This document shows, one piece after another, positions 7,288 through 15,426 of a stretch of 30,029 nucleotides of DNA. Each line of letters opens with the position of its first letter. Position 1 is the first letter of the stretch. The translations under genes were made by a program, and so were the position numbers. Below the pieces are notes generated by a model. It was not told where the DNA came from, searched no databases, and saw nothing but the letters and a program-made list of their open reading frames with translations. Origin of the DNA: JBBQER01 sp052148155 (lineage in GTDB: Bacteria; Actinomycetota; Acidimicrobiia; IMCC26256; PALSA-610); contig JBKQIY010000140.1 in NCBI GenBank assembly GCA_052148155.1, forward strand, positions 1 to 30,029, in the 5' to 3' direction.

Positions 7288-7947
7288 TCAGAACAGCTTC
7301 AGGTCAGAGTCGGAGTCGCCTCGCAACTGCGCCAGGTCCACTTCGATACAGGCAACGCCTTTACTCTGCGCGTAGACGCGTGCCTGCGGCTTGATCTGCT
7401 GCGCGACCAGCATGCCGGCCGTCGGAGAGAACTGCGGATCGCGGTCGAGCCGCTCCTGATACCGCAACAGCTGCTCGACCCCCGCGATCTCACCGACCCG
7501 TTTCACCTCGATGACGACGGCGCGGCCGTCGCCGTCGCGGCATAGTAAGTCGATCGGGCCGATGTCGGTCGGGAACTCCCGGCGCACGAGCACCAGGTCG
7601 TCGCGCAGCGCGGCGACCCGCGCCGCGAGAAGCTGTTGCAGTTCGGCTTCCGCTCCGTCCTTGTCGAGCCCAGGATCGTCGCCGAGCTCGACCGCGGTGT
7701 CATGGAGCACCTCGTGCAAGGTGATGTCCAGGGTCTCCCCTTTGGGATTGGTCGCCAGGATCGTGCCATCTCGGTGTACGACCGCGCACGGTGGGCTCAT
7801 CCAGTTGAGCGGCTTGTACGCCTTCGAGTCGGAATGGATCGCGATCGAACCGTCGGCCTTCAACAGGATCAAACGGACCCCGGGAGCGAGGTGGGCGCCG
7901 AGCCGACCCTCATAGGTCACCGAACAACGCGCGACGAGCAACCGCAT
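7288..7947 (-). CDS. nucS: Endonuclease NucS (EndoMS), non-canonical mismatch repair
   Basis: NucS/EndoMS cuts both strands at mismatched bases and is the main post-replicative mismatch repair enzyme of actinobacteria that lack MutS/MutL. The 219-residue product matches throughout: YEGRLGAHL, LKADGSIAIHSD, AYKPLNWMSPP (43-53), VRREFPTDIGPIDLLCRD (121-138), and the nuclease core Asp133, Glu147 and Lys149 in VIEVKRVGEIAGVEQLLRY, then AQQIKPQAR. The C-terminal DLKLF resembles the beta-clamp-interacting tail of other NucS proteins. ATG 7947 is chosen because homologues start here; the frame continues upstream without similarity. Mycobacterial NucS is of similar length (226). Confidence 0.95.
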   Translation of the reverse strand: MRLLVARCSVTYEGRLGAHLAPGVRLILLKADGSIAIHSDSKAYKPLNWMSPPCAVVHRDGTILATNPKGETLDITLHEVLHDTAVELGDDPGLDKDGAEAELQQLLAARVAALRDDLVLVRREFPTDIGPIDLLCRDGDGRAVVIEVKRVGEIAGVEQLLRYQERLDRDPQFSPTAGMLVAQQIKPQARVYAQSKGVACIEVDLAQLRGDSDSDLKLF

Positions 7948-7999
7948 GAACGCAGTCTCGCACGCCACCGGATCCATCCGACGTTGTGTGCGCCGGCCG

Positions 8000-8005
8000 T
8001 AAGAT
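8000..8005 (+). promoter_or_regulatory. Candidate -10 box (TAAGAT) for the exported protein gene at 8012
   Basis: TAAGAT fits the actinobacterial TANNNT -10 consensus. Only six bases separate it from the GTG at 8012, so the transcript would begin at or near the start codon (leaderless). No strong -35 is visible. Confidence 0.4.
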
Positions 8006-8011
8006 CGTGTG

Positions 8012-8701
8012 GTGCGACGCCCGTTCGATCGGCGGATGGCGGCGGGCACCTTCGGACTGGCCGCGTTGGTGCTGTTCGGCACGGTCGGTGCCGCGCGCGC
8101 CGCGGCGCCGCAGGCCGCAGCGCGCGGCCCGGACGCCGCGCGTCAACTCGAACAGCTCATGCGCGCCGGGGAGCTCGGCAGCTGGTCGGTGAACTACGAG
8201 TTCACCCGCAGCCTCGCTGACGGACGTGTGATGCGCCAACCGGAGCAAGAGGCACGCGACCCGTCGATACATGTGCTGCGCGCAGGTTCGGCGGTGACCG
8301 TCGACAAGGGCGATCGCAGCTACGACTGCAACCTGACCGGTACCCAGTTCGCGTGTACCGAGTCGGCCACCGGAACCACGCTCCCGCCCTCTGAGGTGTT
8401 GCGGGTTGCAGTGTCGGTGGGCGCGTACGACGTCACCGGGCTGGCGACGATCATCATCGCGCGAGCACCCGCGCGTTGTTTTCGGGTGCTCGGCACCGGT
8501 CACGGCCAGCTCCCCGATCTTGGACTCGAGACCGACATGTGTTTCACCGCGGCCGGTGTGCCGTTGCTGCAGCGGGTCGTTCGCGCGTCCGGTGACATCG
8601 ACGAGCGAGTCGCCCAGTCAGTTGCGACACCGGTGACGACACGCACGATCGAAGCGATGGTCGAGGGCCTCGACCCGAACGGCGCCGCGGGACAGCAGTA
8701 A
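8012..8701 (+). CDS. Exported protein of unknown function
   Basis: I do not recognise the family. The product (229 residues from GTG 8012, or 230 from the tandem GTG at 8009) has a signal peptide: a basic start MRRPFDRRM, a hydrophobic core about residues 10-25, and AARA-like cleavage sites near 28-32. The mature part contains a WSVNYEFTRSLADG segment, a YDCNLTGTQFACTES stretch with two cysteines that may pair, and a further Cys pair (ARCFRVLG and DMCF). It ends in a polar tail. It may be a periplasmic or cell-wall lipid- or ligand-binding protein, but nothing proves this. The gene is divergent from nucS and followed ten bases later by a small membrane protein. Confidence 0.7.
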   Translation: MRRPFDRRMAAGTFGLAALVLFGTVGAARAAAPQAAARGPDAARQLEQLMRAGELGSWSVNYEFTRSLADGRVMRQPEQEARDPSIHVLRAGSAVTVDKGDRSYDCNLTGTQFACTESATGTTLPPSEVLRVAVSVGAYDVTGLATIIIARAPARCFRVLGTGHGQLPDLGLETDMCFTAAGVPLLQRVVRASGDIDERVAQSVATPVTTRTIEAMVEGLDPNGAAGQQ

Positions 8702-8711
8702 TCTCGAACGT

Positions 8712-8978
8712 GTGAGCTTCTACGACGAGGTCATGCGCGAGCTCGTGTTGGCGCTCGGCGGCGCGCTCTTCCTCGCCAATGGCTTGGCGCTCGTCCGCCG
8801 ACGCGGCGACGCTCGGCGGGCCGCGGCCCGGACGCAGGGCGGCGGTCGCGGGCGCGGATCGACCCACGGAAACGACACCGCCGATCTCGCGCAGGCGCCG
8901 CTGGCCCGCACCGTTCTCTACATGGTCATCGGGCTCATCGTCGCGGTGTGGGCGTTGGCGTCGATCGTCACGCGCTGA
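8712..8978 (+). CDS. Small membrane protein, two transmembrane segments
   Basis: The 88-residue product has hydrophobic segments at about residues 9-27 and 66-86, separated by a basic Arg/Gly-rich loop (RRRGDARRAAARTQGGGRGR) that would sit in the cytoplasm. I recognise no family. The start could be GTG 8712 or the overlapping GTG 8710. A TAATCT at 8699-8704, overlapping the preceding stop codon, may be its own -10 box and would give a leaderless transcript. It lies ten bases after the exported-protein gene, so the two may act together at the membrane. Confidence 0.65.
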   Translation: MSFYDEVMRELVLALGGALFLANGLALVRRRGDARRAAARTQGGGRGRGSTHGNDTADLAQAPLARTVLYMVIGLIVAVWALASIVTR

Positions 8979-8984
8979 GCCCTT

Positions 8985-10430
8985 TCACGTCCGGACCGGC
9001 GGATGTCGGTCCTTCCAGGGTGAGGCGTGCTCGAGTTGCGCGCTGATTCGCAACAGCACATCTTCGCGGCCGTAGGCGGCGACGAGCTGCACACCGATCG
9101 GCAGGCCATCGTCGGTCCAATGCAACGGGAGCGAGATCGCCGGCTGGCCGGTCACATCGAACGGAATCGCGAACGTCACCAGCGACGCCATGTGCGCGCC
9201 CACCAACGGATCGGGGTTTGTCGGTGCGAGCACGCCGAGTCGAACGGGCGGCTCCGGGCTCGTCGGCGTCACCAGGATGTCGTGGTGTTCCCACCAGGCC
9301 GCAACTCGGCGTGACCATGTCTGCATCTGTTCGATCGCGCCTGCGTACTCGACGCCGGTCACCGCGGCCCCAACTTCAGCGAGGAAGAGATTGCCAGGTT
9401 CGACGTCGTCGGCTGTCAGCGTGACGCCGGTACGGGCAGCCCAGCGCGCCAGGTCGCGGGCGACCGCGACGGTCATGACCGTCCCGAACGCGCCGTCGAT
9501 CGGGTCGTCGAGCGCGGGAAGGTCGACGTGTTCGACGTGGTGGCCGAGCGACTCGAGCAACTGGCCCGTCTGTTCGACGGCGCGGATGCAGTCCGGGGCG
9601 CTGTCGGTTCCGTCCCGGCGGCGAGTCCGAAGCCCGACGCGCAGCGACCCTGGCGGCGTGGCGATCTCGGCACCGAACGGGCCAGTCGGTGGCGGCGCCG
9701 TGTACGGATCGCCCGGTCCCGCCCCGGCAACCGCGTCGAGCACCAGCGCAGTGTCGCGCACCGACCGGGTCAGGACATGCTCGTGCGTGAGCGGCCCCCA
9801 GTACTCGCCGAAGTCCGGGCCGAGCGTGGTTCGGGCGCGGGTCGGTTTCAGCCCGACGATGCCGCACATCGAAGCCGGAAATCGGATCGAGCCGCCCATG
9901 TCGTTGCCGTGCGCGATCGCGACCATGCCGGACGCGACCGCGGCCGCCGCGCCGCCGCTCGAACCGCCCGGCGATCGTGTGAGATCCCACGGGTTGTGGG
10001 TGGCGCCGTAGGCGATCGGCTCGGTCGTGACGCTCGTCGCGAGCTCTGGGGTATTGGTCTTGCCGACGAACACCACACCGGCCGCACGAAACCGCGCCGC
10101 GAGCCACGTGTCGTCGGTTTCGGTCCACTGCAAGCGTTTGAGGAGCCGCATCCCGCAATGGAACGGATCGCCGGCTGTGTGGCATACGGCATCTTTTACG
10201 AGGAACGGCACTCCGTGAAGCGGCCCGTTCGGCGTCCCATCGTGAACACTTGCGGTGCGAGCATCGGAGCGGCCCCGCTCGAAACGTTCGTGAATGACCG
10301 CATTGAGTGCAGGGTTCAGGGCTTCGATGCGCGCGATAGCCGCGTCGACCAGCTCGGTGGGGGACACGTCGCCGGCCGCGACCATCTCGGCCTGAGCAGT
10401 TGCGTCGAGCCAGCTGTCAGGATCGTTCAT
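8985..10430 (-). CDS. Amidase signature family protein
   Basis: Amidase-signature enzymes hydrolyse amide bonds with a Ser-cisSer-Lys triad. The 481-residue product has the catalytic Lys79 in PFLVKDAV, the signature SPGGSSGGAAAAVASG (residues 153-168) supplying the cis-Ser at 157/158, and the nucleophile Ser181 in GNDMGGSIRFPAS. The C-terminal part (DILVTPTSPEPPVRLG, FDVTGQPAISLPL, GLPIGVQLVA) is typical of stand-alone amidases such as 6-aminohexanoate-cyclic-dimer hydrolase-like enzymes, not of GatA in a gatCAB operon; no gatB or gatC is nearby. The substrate is unknown. The ATG at 10430 is the first in frame with homology. It is divergent from the SCO6745-like gene, about 60 bases away. Confidence 0.92.
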   Translation of the reverse strand: MNDPDSWLDATAQAEMVAAGDVSPTELVDAAIARIEALNPALNAVIHERFERGRSDARTASVHDGTPNGPLHGVPFLVKDAVCHTAGDPFHCGMRLLKRLQWTETDDTWLAARFRAAGVVFVGKTNTPELATSVTTEPIAYGATHNPWDLTRSPGGSSGGAAAAVASGMVAIAHGNDMGGSIRFPASMCGIVGLKPTRARTTLGPDFGEYWGPLTHEHVLTRSVRDTALVLDAVAGAGPGDPYTAPPPTGPFGAEIATPPGSLRVGLRTRRRDGTDSAPDCIRAVEQTGQLLESLGHHVEHVDLPALDDPIDGAFGTVMTVAVARDLARWAARTGVTLTADDVEPGNLFLAEVGAAVTGVEYAGAIEQMQTWSRRVAAWWEHHDILVTPTSPEPPVRLGVLAPTNPDPLVGAHMASLVTFAIPFDVTGQPAISLPLHWTDDGLPIGVQLVAAYGREDVLLRISAQLEHASPWKDRHPPVRT

Positions 10431-10489
10431 GACGTCAGCGTCTCACAGCTGGACCGCCTCTGCGCGTGCGCACCTGACAGACTGCGACC

Positions 10490-11386
10490 ATGGACGAGGT
10501 CGCCCTCCGCAAGAGCCGGTCGTTGGCGGCCGCGCTCGAGCCGGTCATCGGCCAGGTGTTCTTCTCGCCGGAATGTCACGCCGCCTACACGCGCCTGGGG
10601 TTCGCACCCAGTCCGGGACGTGCGGGGCCGGTCGCACTGCCCGACGGCCCCGCATACTTCACGAGCCGCGGCTCGTTGCTCGGTCAGGTGCGCCCGGCAG
10701 TGGTGGCCGCCGCGTTCGGGGTGTTCAAGCCCGAGCTGGTGTCGGCGGGGGTGCTGCTGGGCTGGTCGCTCACCGACGCTGCCACGATCTTCGCGGAACG
10801 CCGCGCCGGTGCCGTCGCGCAACTCGTGCGGGTACTCGGCGAAGGAGACGACGACGTTGTCCGCGCGTCGGAGTTGCTCGAACGCGCAGTTGAGCCGCTC
10901 GGTGTCGAGGGCCGCACACTGTTCGCGGGCTTGCGGTCGTGGTGGGACGATCCCACCGACCCGTGGACGCGCGCGTTCCATCTCGGCGACATGCTGCGCG
11001 AATGTCGAGGCGATGCGCACATCGCCGCGTGGACGAGCGCGGCACTCAACGGAGTCGACATCGGCCTCCTCAACGACGTCTACATGGGGCTCCCGCTGCG
11101 CAGCTACGTGCGGACGCGAGGATGGAACGACGACGAACTCGCCGCCGGGGAAGAGCGACTACGCGGACTCGGCTGGCTCGATGCTGGCTCGCTCACCGAT
11201 GAAGGACGCGCGGCCCGCGAGGACATCGAGCGCGCGACCGACCGTCAGATGGCGCCGGCGCTCAACGCGCTCGGCGACGACCTCAACGAACTGATCGGGC
11301 TGCTCCGACCGTGGGGCGTAGCCATCCGCGAGGTCGGCGGCTACGTCGGCGGTCCAGTCGACCTCTGGCCCGTACGCGACGACTGA
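10490..11386 (+). CDS. SCO6745 family protein (HTH-fold, function unknown)
   Basis: The 298-residue product resembles the actinobacterial SCO6745/SalK-like family: ALEPVIGQVFFSPECHAAYTRLGF near the N-terminus, AYFTSRGSLLGQV, then a central LGDMLRECRGDAHIAAW, which is the most recognisable family motif, and a terminal winged-helix-like stretch (YVRTRGWNDDELAAGEERLRGLGWLDAGSLTDEGRAAREDIE). The C-terminal half looks like a MarR-like winged helix, but the family's biochemical role is not established and DNA binding is not assumed. It begins the plus-strand run that continues, six bases after its stop, with the DUF371-RsmI gene, so it is likely in the same operon. The start is ATG 10490. Confidence 0.8.
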   Translation: MDEVALRKSRSLAAALEPVIGQVFFSPECHAAYTRLGFAPSPGRAGPVALPDGPAYFTSRGSLLGQVRPAVVAAAFGVFKPELVSAGVLLGWSLTDAATIFAERRAGAVAQLVRVLGEGDDDVVRASELLERAVEPLGVEGRTLFAGLRSWWDDPTDPWTRAFHLGDMLRECRGDAHIAAWTSAALNGVDIGLLNDVYMGLPLRSYVRTRGWNDDELAAGEERLRGLGWLDAGSLTDEGRAAREDIERATDRQMAPALNALGDDLNELIGLLRPWGVAIREVGGYVGGPVDLWPVRDD

Positions 11387-11392
11387 GCCGCG

Positions 11393-12682
11393 GTGGCTTC
11401 GCACAGCGGTCAGGCGGCTCCGGTCTCCGTGTCGTTCGTCTGCCGCGGCCATCCCAACGTACGCGCCACGCACGACAAGACCGTCGAGATCACCCGCGAC
11501 GCCGACATCTCCCGGCGCGCGACCTGCGTCGTCGGTGTTGCCAGCGACCACGACGATCGCGCACTGCTCGCGTTGCGCGGTCAGGTCGAGGTGGCCTTGG
11601 AGTGCGAAGGCGTACGCGACACCTTCGTCGCAACGATCAGTCCGTTCTTTCTGGGCGACGCATCGCTGGTGTTCCGGCGAGGGGCCGGCCTGCGCGGACG
11701 CACCGTCGCGTTCGACGCTTCGAAGACCGCGGCCAACCTCGACCGGGCCCTGGTCGCCCGGCTGGATTCCTCCGATCGCGAACTGCACGTCACGATCAGA
11801 GCCGTCGAGGCCGAACCCGCGCCGGGAGCGCTTTTCGTCGTGTCGCTTCCGATCGGCAACGATGGCGACATCGGCCGCCGCGCGATCGAAGTGCTGGAAC
11901 GGGTAGATCTCGTGCTCGCCGAGGACACTCGTCGCTTGCGCGCCCTCGCGTCGCGCCTCGGTATCGACGTTGCCCATTCGACCAGCTATCACGATCACAA
12001 CGAGGCCGAGCGAGTCGAGGGCGTGTTGGCGCGTCTGCGGCGCGGCGCACGCATCGCGCTCGTCAGCGACGCGGGAACCCCCTTGTGCAGCGACCCCGGC
12101 TACGTCGTCGTGAGCCGCGCGGTGGCGGAAGGGATCGCGGTCTGTCCCGTGCCGGGCCCGTCGGCCGCGCTTGCGGTGCTCACCGGGTCGGGTCTGTCCG
12201 TCGACCGCTTCGTGTTCGGCGGGTTCTTGCCGCGGCGTTCCTCCCAACGTCAACAGGTCGTGCGGGAGCTGACCGCGCTCGGATGCGCAGTCGTCTTCTA
12301 CGAGGCGGCGCCCCGCGTCGCGCAGACGTTGGCCGACGTCGCGACGGTGTGTCCCGAGTGGCGTGTCTGCTTCGGCCGAGAGGTCACTAAGACCTTCGAG
12401 GAGTTCCGCTACGGCGACGTGTCCGGGTTGGCCGAACAGGTGCAAACCGAGAAGATTCTAGGAGAGTGCACGATCGTTGTAGCTCCGCCAATCGATGTCG
12501 GCACCCGATCCCGCAAGATTGACGCGGCCGACACCGACGTCGACGAGGTGCTGCGCGCATTGCTCGCGCACGGCGTGCCCGCGTCGACGTTGGCGCACGC
12601 GCTTCGAGCCGTGCCCGGCATCGGACGCAACGAAGCATACGAACGGGTGCTCGCCCTCGGTCACGACAACCCGCGTCCGTGA
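11393..12682 (+). CDS. rsmI: DUF371 domain fused to RsmI-type 16S rRNA (cytidine-1402-2'-O)-methyltransferase
   Basis: The 429-residue product has two parts. Residues 12-138 match DUF371, a domain of unknown function best known from archaea: FVCRGHPNVRATHDKTVEIT (15-34), SRRATCVVGVASD (40-52) and FDASKTAANLDRALVARL (107-124). Residues 145-429 are a complete RsmI: LFVVSLPIGNDGDIGRRA, DLVLAEDTRRLR, SYHDHNEAERV, IALVSDAGTPLCSDPGY, PVPGPSAALAVLTGSGL, FGGFLP, then the C-terminal helix-turn-helix (EVLRALLAHGVPASTLAHAL). RsmI 2'-O-methylates C1402 in helix 44 of 16S rRNA with SAM and helps decoding fidelity. The frame is continuous, and usual RsmI is about 280 residues. Start GTG 11393 precedes the DUF371 motif. 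Its stop overlaps the next methyltransferase gene by four bases. Confidence 0.9.
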   Translation: MASHSGQAAPVSVSFVCRGHPNVRATHDKTVEITRDADISRRATCVVGVASDHDDRALLALRGQVEVALECEGVRDTFVATISPFFLGDASLVFRRGAGLRGRTVAFDASKTAANLDRALVARLDSSDRELHVTIRAVEAEPAPGALFVVSLPIGNDGDIGRRAIEVLERVDLVLAEDTRRLRALASRLGIDVAHSTSYHDHNEAERVEGVLARLRRGARIALVSDAGTPLCSDPGYVVVSRAVAEGIAVCPVPGPSAALAVLTGSGLSVDRFVFGGFLPRRSSQRQQVVRELTALGCAVVFYEAAPRVAQTLADVATVCPEWRVCFGREVTKTFEEFRYGDVSGLAEQVQTEKILGECTIVVAPPIDVGTRSRKIDAADTDVDEVLRALLAHGVPASTLAHALRAVPGIGRNEAYERVLALGHDNPRP

Positions 12683-13341
12683 CCATCACACGCGTGATCG
12701 GCAAGCAGCGAACCGAAGTCCTCGCGGCCGCCGCGTTCGCTGAAATGCAAGGTCGATACTCGAAAACGTCCGTCGACGTCGGCACCGGCGACGGACGCTT
12801 CGCGTACCATCTCGCTTCGGCCGACCCCGACCGCTTCGTCATCGGCGTCGACGCGCTCGCCGAACCGATGGGCGCCCGCGCCGCGACCGCGACCCGCAAG
12901 CCGGTTAAGGGAGGCCGGCCGAATCTCGTGTTTGTCCACGCCGCGATCGAACTGTTGCCGGCCGAGCTCGAACGGGCCGCCGACGAGGTATATGTGCAGC
13001 TCCCGTGGGGCGGTCTCCTCGAAGGAATTGTGCTGGCGCGGCCCGACGTGCTCGGCGGGATCGCCACGTTGTGTCGGACCGGCGCACGACTGATGGTCAC
13101 CCTCAACGGCGAGATCTGGGTCGACTCGACCCCCGCCCGTTACGGCCAGCTTCCGGTTCCGACCCCCGGCTACGTGGCCGAGGTCGTGGCTCCAGGTTTC
13201 GCGCTGGTCGGGATCCGTTTGGGTGGCGCCCGGTATTCGACCGTGGCCGAAACGAAGCAGCTGTCGACCACGTGGGCAAAACGACTGGGTCACGGCCGTG
13301 ACCATCCGTGCTTCGTTCAGTTCGACGGCACCGCGTCCTGA
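12679..13341 (+). CDS. KamB/NpmA-like 16S rRNA (adenine-1408-N1)-methyltransferase
   Basis: The 220-residue product matches the KamB/NpmA family, which methylates N1 of A1408 in the 16S rRNA A-site with SAM and thereby reduces binding of many aminoglycosides. Diagnostic parts are the N-terminal RVIGK, DVGTGDGRFAYHLA (33-46, SAM site), VIGVDAL (54-60), RKPVKGGRPNLVFVHAAIE (73-91), LPWGGLLEG (108-116) and LSTTWAKRLGHGRD (195-208). The two tryptophans that hold the flipped adenine in NpmA correspond to Trp110 and Trp199, and an Arg follows at 207. GTG 12679 overlaps the rsmI stop (GTGA), implying coupled translation. Whether it is an intrinsic resistance enzyme or housekeeping is unknown. A TrmB-like enzyme is a less likely alternative. 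Confidence 0.87.
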   Translation: MTITRVIGKQRTEVLAAAAFAEMQGRYSKTSVDVGTGDGRFAYHLASADPDRFVIGVDALAEPMGARAATATRKPVKGGRPNLVFVHAAIELLPAELERAADEVYVQLPWGGLLEGIVLARPDVLGGIATLCRTGARLMVTLNGEIWVDSTPARYGQLPVPTPGYVAEVVAPGFALVGIRLGGARYSTVAETKQLSTTWAKRLGHGRDHPCFVQFDGTAS

Positions 13342-14714
13342 GCAGGTACCGGCGCCGTCGCGCCGAACCCGACGTCCCTGAGGTGCAGGTGGGCTTCGAT
13401 TCCGCCACCCGCACGTGCCTCGAGGGTGACGGTCCCGCCATGCAGCTGGGCGATCTGTTCGACGATCGCGAGTCCTAGACCCGAACCGGGCACGCCGCGT
13501 GCCGTCGGCGCCCGATAGAAACGGTCGAAGACGTGCGGGAGGTCGTCGACCGCGATGCCGGCGCCGCGGTCGGCGATGTCGACGTCCGTGCCCCGCACGG
13601 CGACGTCGACGGTGGTGTCCGCCGGGCTGAACTTCAGCGCGTTGTCCAACAAGTTCGTGACCGCACGTTCGACCAACGTGACCCGACCCACAACGATCGC
13701 CGGCCGATCCGTCTCAAATGCGATGTCGCGGCCGGTCCGCCGTTGCTGGCGGGTCACGACGCGGTCGACGAGCTCGCCGAGATCGATCTGTTCGACTGCC
13801 TCTTGGGTGTGGGTATCCGTCGCGAGTTCGACGAGCTCGTTCACCAGGTCGGTGAGTTCGCGCAGCTCCAGATCGGTTTCGCCCAACAGCTCGTCGCGCT
13901 GGCTCTCATCGAACGTCCGAGCCCGACGTAACAGGTCGATGTTGGTACGTAACGCGGTAAGCGGAGTGCGCAGCTCGTGGCTCGCGTCGAGCACAAGGCG
14001 ACGTTGCTGTTCTCGCGACGTGCGGAGCGCGTCGAGCATGCTGTTGAAGCTCGACGCAAGGCGACCAATTTCGTCTCGACGGTTGACGTCGATCGGGTTG
14101 TCGAGGTCTTGCGTTGCCGCGACGTAGGTCGCGGTCTGGGTCAGGTGCTCGATCGGCCGAACCGTGCGGCGGGCGATCAACCACGCGCAAGACGCGGCGA
14201 CGATCGTGCCGGCCAGGGCGATCAGCAACAGTCGGGTGTCGAGCGAATCGAGCACCGCATTGTCGCCTGCGGTGCTGCGCGCGATCTCGACCGCGCCGTG
14301 ATTCGGGAGTGCGACGGTGAGCATCCGGTACGAGTCGTCACCGATTGTGATGTTCCGAAAGTGCGGACGTCCGCCCCGCTGCGCGAGCAGCCGATCGTTG
14401 GCGTCGACGGGCAACGCCGGCTGGCCGGCAATGTAGGAGTTGACGTCACCGTTCGAGTCGAGGATCTGGGTCACCGCGTCAGGGTCGGCGAGCGCCGGAC
14501 CTCCGGGCTCGCCGCCGTCGTCGGGGTCTTGCCCGCCCGGCGGGAAGTTCGTCCCGGGCGCTTGGGTGAATCGCGTGGAGCGCTCCGCGAGGAACGCGTC
14601 GGTCTCCGATCGGAGCTGTTGGCTCGCGCTCAGATGTGCCGCGTAGGTGCAACCGATGACGACAAGCGCGAACGTGACGGCAACAACCAGCGTCAACCGG
14701 AGGCGCAGGTTCAT
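13317..14714 (-). CDS. Sensor histidine kinase, MprB-like
   Basis: A membrane sensor that phosphorylates the adjacent response regulator. The 465-residue product has a TM segment at about 7-27, an extracytoplasmic sensor region (about 30-160) rich in Asp, Gly and Pro, a second TM at about 161-181, a HAMP linker (RTVRPIEHLTQTA onward), the H-box ASHELRTPLTALRTN with phospho-acceptor His246, N-box NLLDNALKF, G1 DRGAGI, F-box FDRFYR, and G2 GSGLGLAIV. All kinase motifs are intact. The signal cannot be read from sequence. Its ATG overlaps the stop of the response regulator (ATGA), and its 3' end overlaps the convergent A1408 methyltransferase gene by 25 bases. Confidence 0.94.
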   Translation of the reverse strand: MNLRLRLTLVVAVTFALVVIGCTYAAHLSASQQLRSETDAFLAERSTRFTQAPGTNFPPGGQDPDDGGEPGGPALADPDAVTQILDSNGDVNSYIAGQPALPVDANDRLLAQRGGRPHFRNITIGDDSYRMLTVALPNHGAVEIARSTAGDNAVLDSLDTRLLLIALAGTIVAASCAWLIARRTVRPIEHLTQTATYVAATQDLDNPIDVNRRDEIGRLASSFNSMLDALRTSREQQRRLVLDASHELRTPLTALRTNIDLLRRARTFDESQRDELLGETDLELRELTDLVNELVELATDTHTQEAVEQIDLGELVDRVVTRQQRRTGRDIAFETDRPAIVVGRVTLVERAVTNLLDNALKFSPADTTVDVAVRGTDVDIADRGAGIAVDDLPHVFDRFYRAPTARGVPGSGLGLAIVEQIAQLHGGTVTLEARAGGGIEAHLHLRDVGFGATAPVPAQDAVPSN

Positions 14715-15394
14715 GCTGCGCGTAGCGTATAGCCGACACCGCGGATGGTTCGGATGAGCCGCGTTTCTCCGCCGGCCTCCGTCTTGCGGCGTAGATAGCC
14801 GATATAGACGTCGAGCGATTTTGATGACGTCTCGAATTCGTAACCCCAGATCCGTTCGTAGATCGTGTCGCGGGTCACGACGATGTTTGCGTTGACGAGG
14901 AGGAGCTCGAGCAAATCGAATTCGGTCTTCGTCAACCCAAGCTCACGGGTGCCCCGCCACGCCTCCCGCCGCTGCGGATCGAGCGAGAGATCACCGACGT
15001 GCAACATTTCGGCTCCGCCGCTGATGCTCGTACGTCGCAACAGCGCCCGTAGACGTGCGAGAAGCTCATCGAGCGCGAACGGTTTGACGAGATAATCGTC
15101 GGCTCCGGCGTCGAGGCCAGCGACCCGATCGGTGACCTCGTGGCGGGCGGTCAACATCAGTACCGGGGTGTGGTCGCCGCGCTCGCGTAGCCGGCGGCAC
15201 ACTTCGAGACCGTCGGCGCCTGGCATCAACACGTCGAGGACGATCACATCAGGGGACATGTCGCCGATGTGCAACAACGCGTCGGTGCCGTCCACGGCAG
15301 TGTTCACGTCGTAACCTTCGTAGCGCAAGGCGCGCGCGACGGCGTCGCGCACATGTTCGTCGTCTTCTACGATCAGCACCCGGCTACTCACCAT
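14711..15394 (-). CDS. OmpR-family response regulator, MprA-like
   Basis: The 227-residue product has a receiver domain (residues 4-118): acidic pocket Glu10-Asp11-Asp12 in LIVEDDE, phospho-acceptor Asp54 in IVLDVLMPG, the Thr of MLTAR, and the conserved Lys in DYLVKPF. The C-terminal winged-helix DNA-binding domain (about 130-225) includes LTKTEFDLLELLL, TIYERIWGYEFETSSKSLDVYIGYLRRK and the terminal RTIRGVGYTLR. The partner is the kinase encoded immediately downstream with a four-base overlap. A small membrane protein gene ends 32 bases upstream on the same strand and may be in the same operon. Confidence 0.95.
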   Translation of the reverse strand: MVSSRVLIVEDDEHVRDAVARALRYEGYDVNTAVDGTDALLHIGDMSPDVIVLDVLMPGADGLEVCRRLRERGDHTPVLMLTARHEVTDRVAGLDAGADDYLVKPFALDELLARLRALLRRTSISGGAEMLHVGDLSLDPQRREAWRGTRELGLTKTEFDLLELLLVNANIVVTRDTIYERIWGYEFETSSKSLDVYIGYLRRKTEAGGETRLIRTIRGVGYTLRAA

Positions 15395-15426
15395 CGTTCC
15401 GGTCCCGGCTCCAGCATCTCGGTGTC

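Noticed and set aside
12679..13341. tRNA (guanine-N7)-methyltransferase TrmB
   Set aside because: The SAM fold is shared, but RKPVKGG, LPWG and the late TTWAKRL motif with a second Trp fit KamB/NpmA better.
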